The notes below the pieces were generated by a model that worked only from the letters and a program-made list of their open reading frames with translations, did no database searches and had not been told where the DNA came from. This document shows, piece after piece, positions 1-11,000 of a DNA stretch of 64,000 nucleotides (positions are counted from its first letter, which is position 1; every line of letters starts with the position of its first letter). The DNA comes from Cytophagales bacterium Alg240-R148 (GTDB lineage: Bacteria > Bacteroidota > Bacteroidia > Cytophagales > Cyclobacteriaceae), in assembly GCA_900537185.1 (NCBI GenBank), contig LS999829.1:62275-126274 (forward strand), written 5' to 3'. Both the position numbers and the translations under genes were made by a program.

Positions 1-3000
1 CTAAAAATTCTTGGTGGTCGGGTACGATTCCAATTTCTTGCGTTACAACAAAAGGGTCTGTTTCAATGGTCATGCCTGTTACCCAAGCGTTGCTCATGCT
101 CGCTTTATAAGTACCCGCATGGCTGGCGTCAGGAGTAGTAATTTCAAAGGTACCTGGAACAACACTTTGGTTTTGTGCCGTTACGTCGGTCCAACCACCG
201 GCACCATCGTCTTTTAACCATGTAATGGTCGTTTGTGCACCCGTATTTTGAAGAGCAACAGTCAACGGGTTGTTGAGGGTGAAGCCGATTGGGGCTACGG
301 CAATGTTTTGTTGATTATCTAAGTTGATGGTATTGGCGGGTATCAAAACACCACCTGCACCGTAGAGTTTTTCTAATGCACCAAATGGCATTTGGTTGCC
401 TCTAACATCAATTGTAATATTACTTAGATTCGGGTGGTTGCTAAAATCTGGAATAGAAACAAAATTATTGGTAGCCACCCGCAATTGATTAAAATTAGGC
501 TTACCATCTAAGTTGGCTGTTAATTCTCCTGTAAAGCCATTGGTATAAAGGTACACTTCAACTAAGTCTGGGCTGATTATACTGGTCAAATCAAAGTTTC
601 CAGAAAGTTGATTGGCGTGCAAATACAACCTTTTTAGCGCTGGCAAATTGTACACAGATGGCGGTACTGTGCCGGTTAATTTGTTACTGGACAAGTGTAA
701 AGTTTGAATTTTTGTCAGTCCCCCAAAAATATCAGGAATATTTCCGTTTCTGTGTGTACCATAAATTTGCAAGTCTACAACGTTCACCAAATTGCCAATT
801 CCATTTGGAATTGGGCCTTCAGCAAATACATTGTTATTTAACTGAAGTTGAGTCAACTGTGTAAGATTGCCTATCCAACTTGGGAATTCACCCGTTCTTT
901 TGGAATTAGACATATACAATATTTCTAATGATGTCAAATTGCCATAGGTTACTGGAATTGCCCCTTCATTGAGTGAAAGCAAATTGTGCAAAAATAATTG
1001 CCTTAAAGTAGCAATATTACCAATGCTCGAAGGCAAATCGCCTGTAAACGCATTGGATCCCAAGGATAAAAAATATAGCTCAGAAAACCCATCAAAATAG
1101 CTAGGTATGGAACCATTAAGTTGGTTGCCATATACTAAAAAGTAATCCATTTTAGCCAGATTCACCAATTCATTTGGAAGTGGCCCTACTAAGTTATTTT
1201 GAGATAATTTTATTTTAGTTATATCTCCATCAGTAGAAGTAATACCAAACCAAGCATCCATTTCTGTTGCAGTGGCAGTTAAAGGCCAAGCCCCAGCCGC
1301 AGGCCAACCGGTATTGTTCGTCCAATTCGCTCCATCGGTATTGTCGTATAAAGCTTTTAGTGCTAAAAATTCTTGGTGGTCGGGTACCGATCCAATTTCT
1401 TGGGTTACAACAAATGGGTCTGTTTCAATGGTCATGCCTGTTGCCCAAGCGTTGCTCATGCTCGCTTTATAGGTACCCGCATGGCTGGCGTCAGGAGTAG
1501 TAATTTCAAATGTGCCCGGAACAACACTTTGGTTTTGTGCCGTTACGTCGGTCCAACCACCGGCACCATCGTCTTTTAACCATGTAATGGTCGTTTGTGC
1601 ACCCGTTTTTTGAAGAGCAACAGTCAACGGGTTGTTGAGGGTGAAGCCGATTGGGGTTACAACAGTATTGTATTGGTTATCCAAATGGATGGTATTGGCA
1701 GCCAATAAAGCACCACCAGCGGTGTACAGTTTTTCCAATTCACCAAAGGGCATTTGGTTGTACCGAACATCTATTATGAGGTTGCCTAAATTTGGATGGT
1801 TCGAAAAATCTGGAACCGTGGTAAATGCATTTTTCTTTACATCAAACGCATACAATTGCAATTGGTTATCCAAATTATTTGGTAATTGGCCCTCCAACTG
1901 GTTGTTGTAAAAATACACAACATTCAAATCGGTAGAGACCCAATTTTCTAAACTTAATTCACCAGAGAGCTGGTTGTTTTGTAAATACAAATAAGATAAG
2001 GACGCACTTTGCTGAAGGGTGCTTGGAACCGATCCCGTCAATTGGTTGTCTGAAGCACTAAAAGTATTTAATTGTGTATACTGACTAAAAAGATCAGGGA
2101 TGGCACCCGTCCTATTGGTTCCATTGACATAGAGTAATTGTAGGGCTGGAAGATCGAACAAGAAGCTCGGAATCGGACCTGCATCAAAACCGTTATCCGA
2201 TATAGTCAAATATACAAGGTTGTTTAAGCTACCAATCCAGCTAGGTATAATGCCATTTCTAACAGATTGATGGACAGCCAAATGTTTGAGGTTTATCAAA
2301 TTGGTAAATGAAGCAGGTATAGGTCCCGGGTCCAGCGACAAAGTGTTCAAATACAAATACTCTAACCCTACTATATTACCTATGTACGCTGGCATTTCAC
2401 CTGTAAAATCATTGCTTCCCAAATACAAGTTTTTAAGATCCGGAAATTGATCCAAATAGGTAGGGATCGTTCCAGAAATGTTGTTTTTGGAAACATCAAA
2501 ATGGAATACTTTCTGGAGTTGGTTCAGTTCTAGAGGCAGTGTTCCTGTCAAATTATTGTTTTTGTACCGGAGTTCCGTTACATCCCCATCCACTACCGTA
2601 ATGCCAAACCAAGCATCCATCTCTGCAGCTGTTGCTGTTGCAGGCCAAGCCCCAGCCGTTGGCCAACCAGTATTATTGGTCCAATTCGCTCCATCGGTAT
2701 TATCGTACAACGCTTTTAGCGCCAAAAATTCTTGGTGGTCGGGTACCGATCCAATTTCCTGTGTCACTGTAAAAGGGTCGGTTTCGATGGTCATACCGGT
2801 TACCCAAGCGCTGCTCATGCTCGCTTTATAGGTACCCGCATGGCTGGCGTCAGGGGTTGTAATTTCAAATGTGCCTGGAACAACACTTTGGTTTTGTACC
2901 GTTACGTCGGTCCACCCGCCTGCACCATCGTCTTTTAACCATGTAATGGTTGTTTGAGCACCCGTGTTTTGAAGAGGGATGGTCAATGGGTTGTTGAGGG

Positions 3001-5467
3001 TGAAGCCGATTGGGGCAATTATTGTATTTTTTTGTGGGCTCGAAAGAAGACTACTAGATGCAATGGGAATATTAGTTCCAGTATAGAGTTTTTCTAACTC
3101 AAAAAAGCCTAACCTATTGTTTTGAACTTCTATTTTTAAATTAGATAAATTGTTATGGGATTTAAAGTCAGGTATAATCTCCAAATTGTTATTTGCTGCT
3201 TTAAATTCGTATAAATTGGAATAGTGGTTTAAATCTGTTGCAAGCGTACCGGTAAAATTGTTATCACCAATGCTTACCAGTTTCAGGTTACTGGCAGCCC
3301 AATTGTCCAAATCAACATTTCCTTCTAATGAATTTTCATGTAAGTCAAGGTATTGCAAGGCGGGTAGTTGTCTCAATGAAGCAGGGATAGGGCCTGTCAG
3401 AGTATTCTTGCCTAAATGAAGGTTTACTAAAGCCGGTGTGTTATTAAATAAATCTGGGATTGCTCCGGTTCTATTTGTAGAATAGATCTGCAAAACACTA
3501 AGCTCCGGTAAATCAAAGATAAACCCTGGTATTGGCCCTGCATTAAAATTATTACCTCCGAGATAAAGTTGTTGTAAACTGTTTTGGTTTCCGATCCAAG
3601 CCGGTATATCTCCATTTCTAGAAGAACTATGCAATGCCAGCGTTACTAGAGACGTTAAGTTTTGATAGGAATCTGGAATAGGTCCCGCTGCCAAAGTTTT
3701 ATTGTCATATAAACTCAGGTAGGTAAGTGATGTGATATTACCCAATTCCTCCGGCATATCACCTGTGAATCGATTGATCCCTAAATTCAAATAAGATAAA
3801 CTCAAAAATTGATCAAAATATAACGGTATACTTCCTGTCAACTTATTGTTATAAAAATAAATGTATTCTAACTTTTTAAGATTAGAAAATGCAACTGGAA
3901 TAGTTCCTTCTAAATTATTGCCACTTAATTTTATTTCCGTTACATCCCCATCCACTACCGTAATACCAAACCAAGCATCCATTTCTGCTGCAGTGGCCGT
4001 ACTTGGCCATGTACCCGCTGCAGGCCAACCGGTATTGTTATTCCAATTTGCTCCATCGGTATTGTCGTACAAAGCTTTTAGCGCTAAAAATTCTTGGTGG
4101 TCGTGAACCGATCCAATTTCCTGTGTCACTGTAAAAGGGTCGGTTTCAATGGTCATGCCCGTTGCCCAAGCGTTGCTCATGCTCGCTTTATAGGTACCCG
4201 CATGGCTGGCGTCAGGAGTTGTAATTTCAAAGGTACCGGAAACAACACTTTGGTTTTGTGCCGTTACGTCGGTCCACCCGCCTGCACCATCGTCTTTTAA
4301 CCATGTAATGGTCGTTTGTGCACCTGTGTTTTGAAGAGCAACAGTCAACGGGTTGTTGAGGGTGAAGCCGATTGGAGCAATTATTGTATTTTTTTGTGGG
4401 CTATCTATAAAAATTGCATTACTTATTCTGCTTCCTGTAATATCAAATAGCTTTTCTAAAGCTTTAAAATTCAACAAATTTTCGCTAACAAATATTTCTT
4501 CAAAAGCAACTATGTTAGGATGGTTACTCAGATTTGGGAGATCTGTGAAGTTGTTACCTTGTATTCTCAAACGATTCAAAGTAGCAAACTTGTTTAAGTC
4601 ATCAGGAAACGCGCCAATGAACTCATTATCATATAAATATAGATACTTCAAGTTGGGCATCACCCAATTACTTATATCCAGTTGGCCTGAAAATTCATTT
4701 CCATAGAGGTAGAGGTACAACAACTCATTTGAGGTCGTCAAAGATTCAGGAATATTGCCATTTAAATTGTTCTGGCCTAAATCAATATAATACAAATTAG
4801 GTAAGGCACTAAAGTTATCTGGAATGGGACCCGCCAACTTAATACCCTGCATTTCAATCAACTTTAAATTAGCCAAAGAAAACAACCAAGTAGGGAAATT
4901 ATCCGCTGTAAAATTGTTGTTCGCCAATTTTAAGATTTCCAGTTGGCTAAAATTTCCTATCCATGAAGGGAGGGTACCAATTCGCTTAGAGCTATAAACG
5001 CTGAATGTCTTTAAATTTATAAGATTTTGAAAGCTGTCTGGAATTGGCCCTTCAGACAATTGAATATTTCCTTTTAAATCCAAAGATTCTAAAGACACAG
5101 TGTTTCCAATTTCGGAAGGCATGGTACCTGTAAATTTATTGAATGATAAATTCAATCCTTTCAAGTTTGTTAATTCCGGCCAAAAAGTCGGAATAGTTCC
5201 ATCAACCAAATTATTGTTAATATCAAAACTGTTAAGTTGAATAAGTTCCTTTATTTTTTCTGGAAGCCCTCCCAGCAAATTATTTTGGGACAATTCTATT
5301 TCCGTTACATCCCCATCCCCTACCGTAATACCAAACCAAGCATCCATTTCTGCAGCAGTGGCCGTTGCAGGCCAAGCTCCAGCCGTTGGCCAACCGGTAT
5401 TGTTGGTCCAGGCAGCGCCATTGGTACTATCGTACAAAGCTTTTAGGGCCAAAAATTCTTGGTGGTC
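1..5467 (-). repeat. Tandem 1.36-kb LRR-Ig modules with near-identical blocks
   Basis: The string ggtggtc that marks each module start ends at 5467, 4102, 2740, 1381 and 19, giving periods of 1365, 1362, 1359 and 1362 bp, all multiples of three. Within each unit the part coding for the Ig-like linker plus the next LRR cap is almost identical between copies: 1-294, 1241-1656, 2600-3015 and 3961-4377, with a cap-only copy at 5327-5467. By eye, 1-294 and 1363-1656 differ at roughly ten bases. The LRR parts between the blocks differ much more. This pattern implies recent duplication or continuing gene conversion. Confidence 0.92.
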
Positions 5468-7291
5468 GTCCAGCAAATTAAATCCAACCGGTACATTAAC
5501 CGATAAAGTTTCTACCGTACTACTGGCACCGGAGGCATTGAACGCACTGATCCTGTATTGGTAATCGCCAGGCACTACGGTGGTATCGCTGTAATTAATT
5601 ACATCGGCCAGGGTAGTATCCAATCGGACAAATTGAGCATCCGCTACTAATTTTCGGTCAATATAATACCCTGTTTCGCTGTTGGCATTGTCTGTCCAAG
5701 TTAAATCTACCCGGTTGCTGCCTACCATGGTTGCTACTACTTCGGTAGGATCCATTGGAATGGAAACAGTTGCCGAAGTTACTTGAAACGGAACCGATTG
5801 AATGTTCAAATCGGTGATCCAATTGTTGCTTACCAATACTTTGTAAGTACCCAGCACGGTGCTGTCGGCAGAGGCAATATAATATTCTCCGTCTACAGCA
5901 CTTTCATTTTGTGCTGAAACTTCGGTCCACGATAAGTTGGTGTTTTGTTTCCACCACGTATGTTGGCTTTGCGCGCCTTGTGCAGGTGCTACCAAATGAA
6001 ATGCTCCTGTGCCGCTGTAGGTGGTATCGGCCGCAGAAAAATCATTTTGTGGCGCATAATAAATGGCCGACCGAATCTTGGAACCTACCCCATTAAACAA
6101 AGACTCTAACGTTGCAAAATTCATCTTATTTCTCACCAAGTTGATGGTCATGCTCGACAAATTTGGATGGGCACTAAAGTCCGGAATGGTAGTAAAATTA
6201 TTGTCGTCTATGTAGAAGTATTTTAAGGAAGGCAAGTGGTTCAAGTTGGCTGGTAAATCTCCTTCCAAATTGTTGTCATTCAAATAGATGTTTCTTATCG
6301 ATGTCAGCCCCCAGTTGCTCCAGTTGATAGTACCAGAGAAATTATTGTTGTCCAAATTCAAATAATAAATACTGCTCATATTGCCCAAAGAAGTTGGCAA
6401 AGAACCAGACAGGTCATTGTCGCTGAAATCAAAGTTATACAGCTTGGTTAAGTTGGAAATTTGTTCCGAAATACTCCCGGTTAAATTGGCATAATCTGCA
6501 TCCAAATACTCGATATTTGTCAAATTGTAAATCCAAGAGGGTATGTTTTGGGCAGAATAATTGTTGTTTCCAAAAAAGAACCGCTGCAATAGAGGCAATT
6601 GGCCTGTCCAGTTGGGTAAAGCCCCATTTCTATTGGTATTGTTGAGGTAGAGCCATTTTAATTTTGTTAAATTACCTAAGGCGGCCGGAATAGACGCTGC
6701 ATCCAAAGAGGCATTGTTCTGTAATTGTAAATGGGTCAAATTACTCAAATTGCCCAACGCATCAGGAAGCAATCCAGTAAAAAAGTTATCATACAAATAC
6801 AGCTTCAGCATGGCGCTCATATTGCCAATTTCACTTGGAATATTTCCGCCTAAGTTGTTGTCGTACACATAAAAGTACTTGGCTTTGGTTAAGTTGCCAA
6901 TGCTTGCTGGCAAGCTGCCCCCAACGCTATTTTTATGCAGGTAAACAGTCTCCAAATCAACCAAATCACCAATAGCGGTTGGTATAAACCCTGTTAAATT
7001 GTTTTCTGCCAAATCAATTTTGGTAACATCCCCATTGGTGACCGTTACCCCTTCCCAAGTAGCAAACACAGAAGAAGCCGCTGTTGCGGGCCAACTTCCA
7101 GCAGCGGGCCAGTTGGTTTTACTGGTCCAATTGGTTCCGCCCAAGCTGTCGTACAGTGCCTTTAAGGCCGACAATTCTACCGCGTCGTCTACCGTTCCAT
7201 CGAAGGGAGCCTTTGAAGCGTTGGCTGGTACGGCGCCAAAAAATGTTGCACCGTATAAAAATAAAAGTGTAATGAAAAATAGCTTCTTCAT
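1..7291 (-). CDS. Giant surface protein of tandem LRR-Ig modules (3' end outside window)
   Basis: I read this open frame directly from ATG at 7291 leftward to the edge; about 2430 codons are present and the C-terminus is missing. A signal peptide covers about residues 1-25 (MKKLFFITLLFLYGATFFGA). Then come a LRR module with plant-like LxGxIP repeats (7200-6080), an Ig-like domain (6050-5780), one fibronectin III domain (5760-5480, with a DLTW strand), and four further LRR-Ig modules starting at 5467, 4102, 2740 and 1381. A sixth starts at 19. Each LRR part opens with a cap (ALKALYD...W, then MDAWFGITV.DGDVTE). LRR and Ig domains of this kind bind proteins or glycans at the cell surface, so an adhesin role is inferred. 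A T9SS tail, if any, would lie off the window. It is the last visible gene of the leftward operon, 23 bp after the LolA-like gene. Function is not proven; architecture is certain. Confidence 0.9.
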   Translation of the reverse strand, partial: MKKLFFITLLFLYGATFFGAVPANASKAPFDGTVDDAVELSALKALYDSLGGTNWTSKTNWPAAGSWPATAASSVFATWEGVTVTNGDVTKIDLAENNLTGFIPTAIGDLVDLETVYLHKNSVGGSLPASIGNLTKAKYFYVYDNNLGGNIPSEIGNMSAMLKLYLYDNFFTGLLPDALGNLSNLTHLQLQNNASLDAASIPAALGNLTKLKWLYLNNTNRNGALPNWTGQLPLLQRFFFGNNNYSAQNIPSWIYNLTNIEYLDADYANLTGSISEQISNLTKLYNFDFSDNDLSGSLPTSLGNMSSIYYLNLDNNNFSGTINWSNWGLTSIRNIYLNDNNLEGDLPANLNHLPSLKYFYIDDNNFTTIPDFSAHPNLSSMTINLVRNKMNFATLESLFNGVGSKIRSAIYYAPQNDFSAADTTYSGTGAFHLVAPAQGAQSQHTWWKQNTNLSWTEVSAQNESAVDGEYYIASADSTVLGTYKVLVSNNWITDLNIQSVPFQVTSATVSIPMDPTEVVATMVGSNRVDLTWTDNANSETGYYIDRKLVADAQFVRLDTTLADVINYSDTTVVPGDYQYRISAFNASGASSTVETLSVNVPVGFNLLDDHQEFLALKALYDSTNGAAWTNNTGWPTAGAWPATATAAEMDAWFGITVGDGDVTEIELSQNNLLGGLPEKIKELIQLNSFDINNNLVDGTIPTFWPELTNLKGLNLSFNKFTGTMPSEIGNTVSLESLDLKGNIQLSEGPIPDSFQNLINLKTFSVYSSKRIGTLPSWIGNFSQLEILKLANNNFTADNFPTWLFSLANLKLIEMQGIKLAGPIPDNFSALPNLYYIDLGQNNLNGNIPESLTTSNELLYLYLYGNEFSGQLDISNWVMPNLKYLYLYDNEFIGAFPDDLNKFATLNRLRIQGNNFTDLPNLSNHPNIVAFEEIFVSENLLNFKALEKLFDITGSRISNAIFIDSPQKNTIIAPIGFTLNNPLTVALQNTGAQTTITWLKDDGAGGWTDVTAQNQSVVSGTFEITTPDASHAGTYKASMSNAWATGMTIETDPFTVTQEIGSVHDHQEFLALKALYDNTDGANWNNNTGWPAAGTWPSTATAAEMDAWFGITVVDGDVTEIKLSGNNLEGTIPVAFSNLKKLEYIYFYNNKLTGSIPLYFDQFLSLSYLNLGINRFTGDMPEELGNITSLTYLSLYDNKTLAAGPIPDSYQNLTSLVTLALHSSSRNGDIPAWIGNQNSLQQLYLGGNNFNAGPIPGFIFDLPELSVLQIYSTNRTGAIPDLFNNTPALVNLHLGKNTLTGPIPASLRQLPALQYLDLHENSLEGNVDLDNWAASNLKLVSIGDNNFTGTLATDLNHYSNLYEFKAANNNLEIIPDFKSHNNLSNLKIEVQNNRLGFFELEKLYTGTNIPIASSSLLSSPQKNTIIAPIGFTLNNPLTIPLQNTGAQTTITWLKDDGAGGWTDVTVQNQSVVPGTFEITTPDASHAGTYKASMSSAWVTGMTIETDPFTVTQEIGSVPDHQEFLALKALYDNTDGANWTNNTGWPTAGAWPATATAAEMDAWFGITVVDGDVTELRYKNNNLTGTLPLELNQLQKVFHFDVSKNNISGTIPTYLDQFPDLKNLYLGSNDFTGEMPAYIGNIVGLEYLYLNTLSLDPGPIPASFTNLINLKHLAVHQSVRNGIIPSWIGSLNNLVYLTISDNGFDAGPIPSFLFDLPALQLLYVNGTNRTGAIPDLFSQYTQLNTFSASDNQLTGSVPSTLQQSASLSYLYLQNNQLSGELSLENWVSTDLNVVYFYNNQLEGQLPNNLDNQLQLYAFDVKKNAFTTVPDFSNHPNLGNLIIDVRYNQMPFGELEKLYTAGGALLAANTIHLDNQYNTVVTPIGFTLNNPLTVALQKTGAQTTITWLKDDGAGGWTDVTAQNQSVVPGTFEITTPDASHAGTYKASMSNAWATGMTIETDPFVVTQEIGSVPDHQEFLALKALYDNTDGANWTNNTGWPAAGAWPLTATATEMDAWFGITSTDGDITKIKLSQNNLVGPLPNELVNLAKMDYFLVYGNQLNGSIPSYFDGFSELYFLSLGSNAFTGDLPSSIGNIATLRQLFLHNLLSLNEGAIPVTYGNLTSLEILYMSNSKRTGEFPSWIGNLTQLTQLQLNNNVFAEGPIPNGIGNLVNVVDLQIYGTHRNGNIPDIFGGLTKIQTLHLSSNKLTGTVPPSVYNLPALKRLYLHANQLSGNFDLTSIISPDLVEVYLYTNGFTGELTANLDGKPNFNQLRVATNNFVSIPDFSNHPNLSNITIDVRGNQMPFGALEKLYGAGGVLIPANTINLDNQQNIAVAPIGFTLNNPLTVALQNTGAQTTITWLKDDGAGGWTDVTAQNQSVVPGTFEITTPDASHAGTYKASMSNAWVTGMTIETDPFVVTQEIGIVPDHQEFL

Positions 7292-7314
7292 TGTTTATGC
7301 GTTTAATTTTTTAA

Positions 7315-8007
7315 TTACTTAGTATTTATATATCTAACCTCAAAGTCCTTGTACACTCCTACTCCGACCCATTTACCATTCACTTTGCGGCACCATTGTG
7401 TTTCATTGAATGTTTTACTAGAAAAAACAGGATTTACATCCAACACTAGATAATCAATTTGAACCCTAAGATCAGCATCCCCTTCACCCTCTCGATATTC
7501 ATAGTCAACTCTTTTTAGCTTGGTTTGTGCATCATTTAAAAACAAACTTACCCATTCAACAGCCCCTTGCTTCTGGCGCAATCTATATTGATGCATCCCT
7601 TCTTGTTTGCCCTTGTATTCATACCCATCGTACAAAGTGAAAATGCTGTCTATATTGCTTAGCATTTTCATCTTTTGTGCATCATTATCTTCTATGTCTA
7701 CCACAGGGTACACGTCAATCGTTCCGGTTGCTGGTATCACCACTACTTTGTAATTGTCATTTACAATCATTTTACTAAACTCAACATTGGTCCAACTCTT
7801 TTTGCCTTCTTGTTTAAGTTCCACTTTTTTCTCAAAAACAACTTCATCAGTCAACTTGCTGTACGCCTGCATCGTCATTTTTAAATGCAATTTGGTGGTG
7901 TTTTTATAACTGTCCTTAATCTTTACTAACACCTCCTCCAGCTCCTGAGAATGAAGATTTACACTAAGCGCCAGCATAAAAACTGTTATTACTATTTTTA
8001 ATTTCAT
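7315..8007 (-). CDS. Secreted LolA-like protein of the surface operon
   Basis: The product is a 230-residue exported protein. I start it at ATG 8007 (MKLKIVITVFMLALSVNLHSQ), because this gives a clean signal peptide cut after HSQ and lies 1 bp after the stop of the upstream gene; the longer frame from 8037 adds only ten residues with no signal. After the signal come a helical stretch and repeated amphipathic beta strands (residues ~25-200) resembling the open-barrel LolA/outer-membrane-lipoprotein-sorting fold. No lipobox is present, so it should be periplasmic or secreted. In Bacteroidota, LolA-fold proteins carry lipoproteins or act as accessory factors. Here its place between two giant surface genes suggests help with their transport, which is inference. 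The fold assignment is by pattern only. Confidence 0.6.
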   Translation of the reverse strand: MKLKIVITVFMLALSVNLHSQELEEVLVKIKDSYKNTTKLHLKMTMQAYSKLTDEVVFEKKVELKQEGKKSWTNVEFSKMIVNDNYKVVVIPATGTIDVYPVVDIEDNDAQKMKMLSNIDSIFTLYDGYEYKGKQEGMHQYRLRQKQGAVEWVSLFLNDAQTKLKRVDYEYREGEGDADLRVQIDYLVLDVNPVFSSKTFNETQWCRKVNGKWVGVGVYKDFEVRYINTK

Positions 8008-8008
8008 A

Positions 8009-11000
8009 TTAGTTTCCCGATGTTTTTGTTGGAACAAAATACCGCACTGATTCTTGAATTGTTTTTATTCCTTGTTCCGTTTCTTTTTTTGTCAAGTACA
8101 ATTTACCTTCAAAATCATAGTAATAGAATGTTGCATAATTGTTCTCATCTAAAACTGACATTACGTTGTAAGTTTGGTAATCATACACATAAGACTGCAT
8201 GTTGCTTTTCTCTGGATGAATTCTCAAATCATCAAAATAAGCAGCACCCAAAGAACTCCCTTTAGAAAAAACTATTTGAAGGTTAGAGGCGGTAGAAGGG
8301 TATTCAAAAGTATAGTCTACTTTTCTCCATCCTTTAATTTTGGTTCCTGTTCCCTGTAAGGTTCCAGAAGACCAAATCTCAACCCCTTCATTCAAGGCTT
8401 TTATCTCTATTCCCAACCCGTCGCTAAACCCTGGTATAGACCTATTCTCTTCTCCCTCAGAAACCCAGAGCGAAACTGTATAGTTCTTTTCTTGTTCCAG
8501 TTTTAATATAGTCTGAGTTCTGATCAAATCCGGACCATCAATTTTTAGCGACTGTTTTCCAGAGTGTGCTTGCTCATTAGCAAGCACCAAAGGGGTTTCT
8601 TCTATAACTGGTAACTCGTAAAACAACTTGCCCTTCCATGGTCCTTCAGTTGGTTTTTGGCCCAATACTACTACAGACCACTCTGGATTGTTTTCATATT
8701 CAACAACACAAATTACCCGATTATCAAAAACCGTATTGGCCACCTCTCTTTTTCTTGTAATCGTAATTAATTGGGTTTCTGGATGCTGTACCTTTATATT
8801 AAAAAATCCAAAAGCATCGTACCAAAATGGAAAAACAATTATAGGGATGGTCACCTCATATTCTTCTTCAAAGATTGAAAAGACATCGACACCTTTCCCT
8901 ACATATGCTGAAAGTTCTGTTGCTGTCGCTTTTACAATGGCAGTATGCCCTTTTCCACTATAAACTTCATATTCTTTTATTTCTCCTGAGGCTTCCCCTT
9001 CAAATTTCCAGTTTCCAAAATAACCATCTCTAATCAATTCTGTTGTTGGATTTTGGCCACCTGCCCCTTTGGAAAGCACTTCTTTTTCAATATTTTCAAA
9101 CCCTGAGAAAGCAGCTTCAAGCTCCTTTGAATTGGCTATTTTTGCCGTTGGTAAATTGCCAAAGTTGCCATAAATAGCAGCAGAATAATTTCCGAGTACA
9201 TCTCGGTTTTCTAATTCAAAATTAAAACTGTTGTATTTGGTAATCGTTGATGCGTTAACCCAATTTTTATTTGCGCCGGTAAGAGCATTGAAATAATTAA
9301 AGTCATATAATTCAAAAACGCCATCCTTCCTAATATCCACTTCTGACGACTGTACACGATCATTCACATAAGCGAAAGAATTGCTTACTCTCCAAACGCC
9401 ATCCGTACCATTTTTATAACCCACTTCTTCTTTTAAGTTTTTGTTATAATGAGATAAAGGCCAATTGGGGCTCATAGCTACGGCAGTTGCATTCAATGCT
9501 TGCATTTTATCTGCTATAAAATTAATTTCAATAGGATCGGGCCTAACTTTGTCAAAGTTAAAGGTATACTCTTTGGTCACAGCCGCAGAATTATTACAAA
9601 GTATTTCGTCGGCACATTCAAAGTCTACTGTAAGTGTCACAGGGTAAGTTGCACCTTCCGTAGGGAATACTACCACGGGAAACTTTTCTGTTGAAGTCAT
9701 GCCATTCCAAAACTCCCAATTGTAGCTTACTATGTCACAATTAAAATATCGAAATAAATTCCTTCCTTCCATGCTTACATTGGGCGAAAATGCAGTGCCG
9801 CATTCTGTATTCAATGAAGTAAAGTTTACTTCAATAGTTGGACATGGACGCGGCAAGGACAAAGGTTTGGAGATTACCAATTTCACACGTCTACATTCCT
9901 TTTTCTTAAACAAAACGTCAGCTGTGAAAACGACAACAAAATCGCCATAATACGGGTATTCAAAGGAAGGATTTTGTTCTTTACTTTTTGAACTTCTAGA
10001 CACACCAAAATCCCACTCATAATTAGATAATTTGCATTCATATAAGGCTTCTATGGAAGCAATATCAATGTTAAAATCTACTGTTACATCATTTTTTGTA
10101 TAGGTGAAATCTCCAGTTAAATCAGCACAATCGAACGTTGTTATGGTTTTTGATATGGTTTTTGAATCAAAACAAGAAGATGGGTCTCTAACTGTAAGAG
10201 ATACTATATAAGTACCAGCTGTAAGGTATTGATGGCTTGTTCTTCTATTATTATCAGATGTGCCATCCCCAAAATTCCAAGAATAAGTGTAGTTGTCTGC
10301 ATTACCCTCCAATCGAACTATCTCTGGATAAAAATAGGCATTATTGCCTTTTATTCTAGAAAATATATTAAAATCAGCATCAAGTTCTGATGCTGATAAA
10401 CATTCTAAATCATAGACGAAAGTAAATGACGCCGTTTGCTCGCAAAATGTCCCTTGCGCATTGTTATTATAGGTAATATCCAATTCAATTGTATAAGAGC
10501 CTATAGCATCGAATACATAGGTGAAAGTTGGATCATTCGATTTACTTTGAGGGCCATTAAATTCTACCAAATTCCAACTATAACTGGTGATTGCAGGATC
10601 GGGTCCGTTAAGTGAATAATAGAAACTAAAAGTAACTTCTCCATTGCCTGTGTGGTTCGATTCTAATCTAGGGTTAATAATCTTTGAGCAATCAATAGGA
10701 TTAACTCTATGAATTAGTTCAAACGATTTTGTAATTAAACAATCTGGATTATTACCTCCCGACGTATAGGTAATATCTAACGTAATATGATACACTCCAA
10801 AATCTGTAAAAGTATGATCAAATGTACTCGTGGTGTAGGAGGCTCCTCCTGGTCCATGAACCGTCCAGTTGTAAACCGTATTGCTTCCAAAACCGTCGGG
10901 ATATAAATAATTCTCTAACGAATAGGTGAAACTTAACTCTCCCGTTTCTATAAAGTTAATTTCCCCTCCTTCCATCACAGGACAATTTCCAGTGAATTTA

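Noticed and set aside
1-5467. Possible CRISPR array or insertion-sequence copies
   Set aside because: Repeats are over 1 kb, in frame, and code for protein modules; there are no short direct repeats with equal spacers and no transposase.
11-5564. Repeated plus-strand frames of about 68 codons beginning MVVGY or similar
   Set aside because: They recur only because the Ig blocks of the minus-strand giant gene repeat; they have no start signals and cover a fully open reverse frame.
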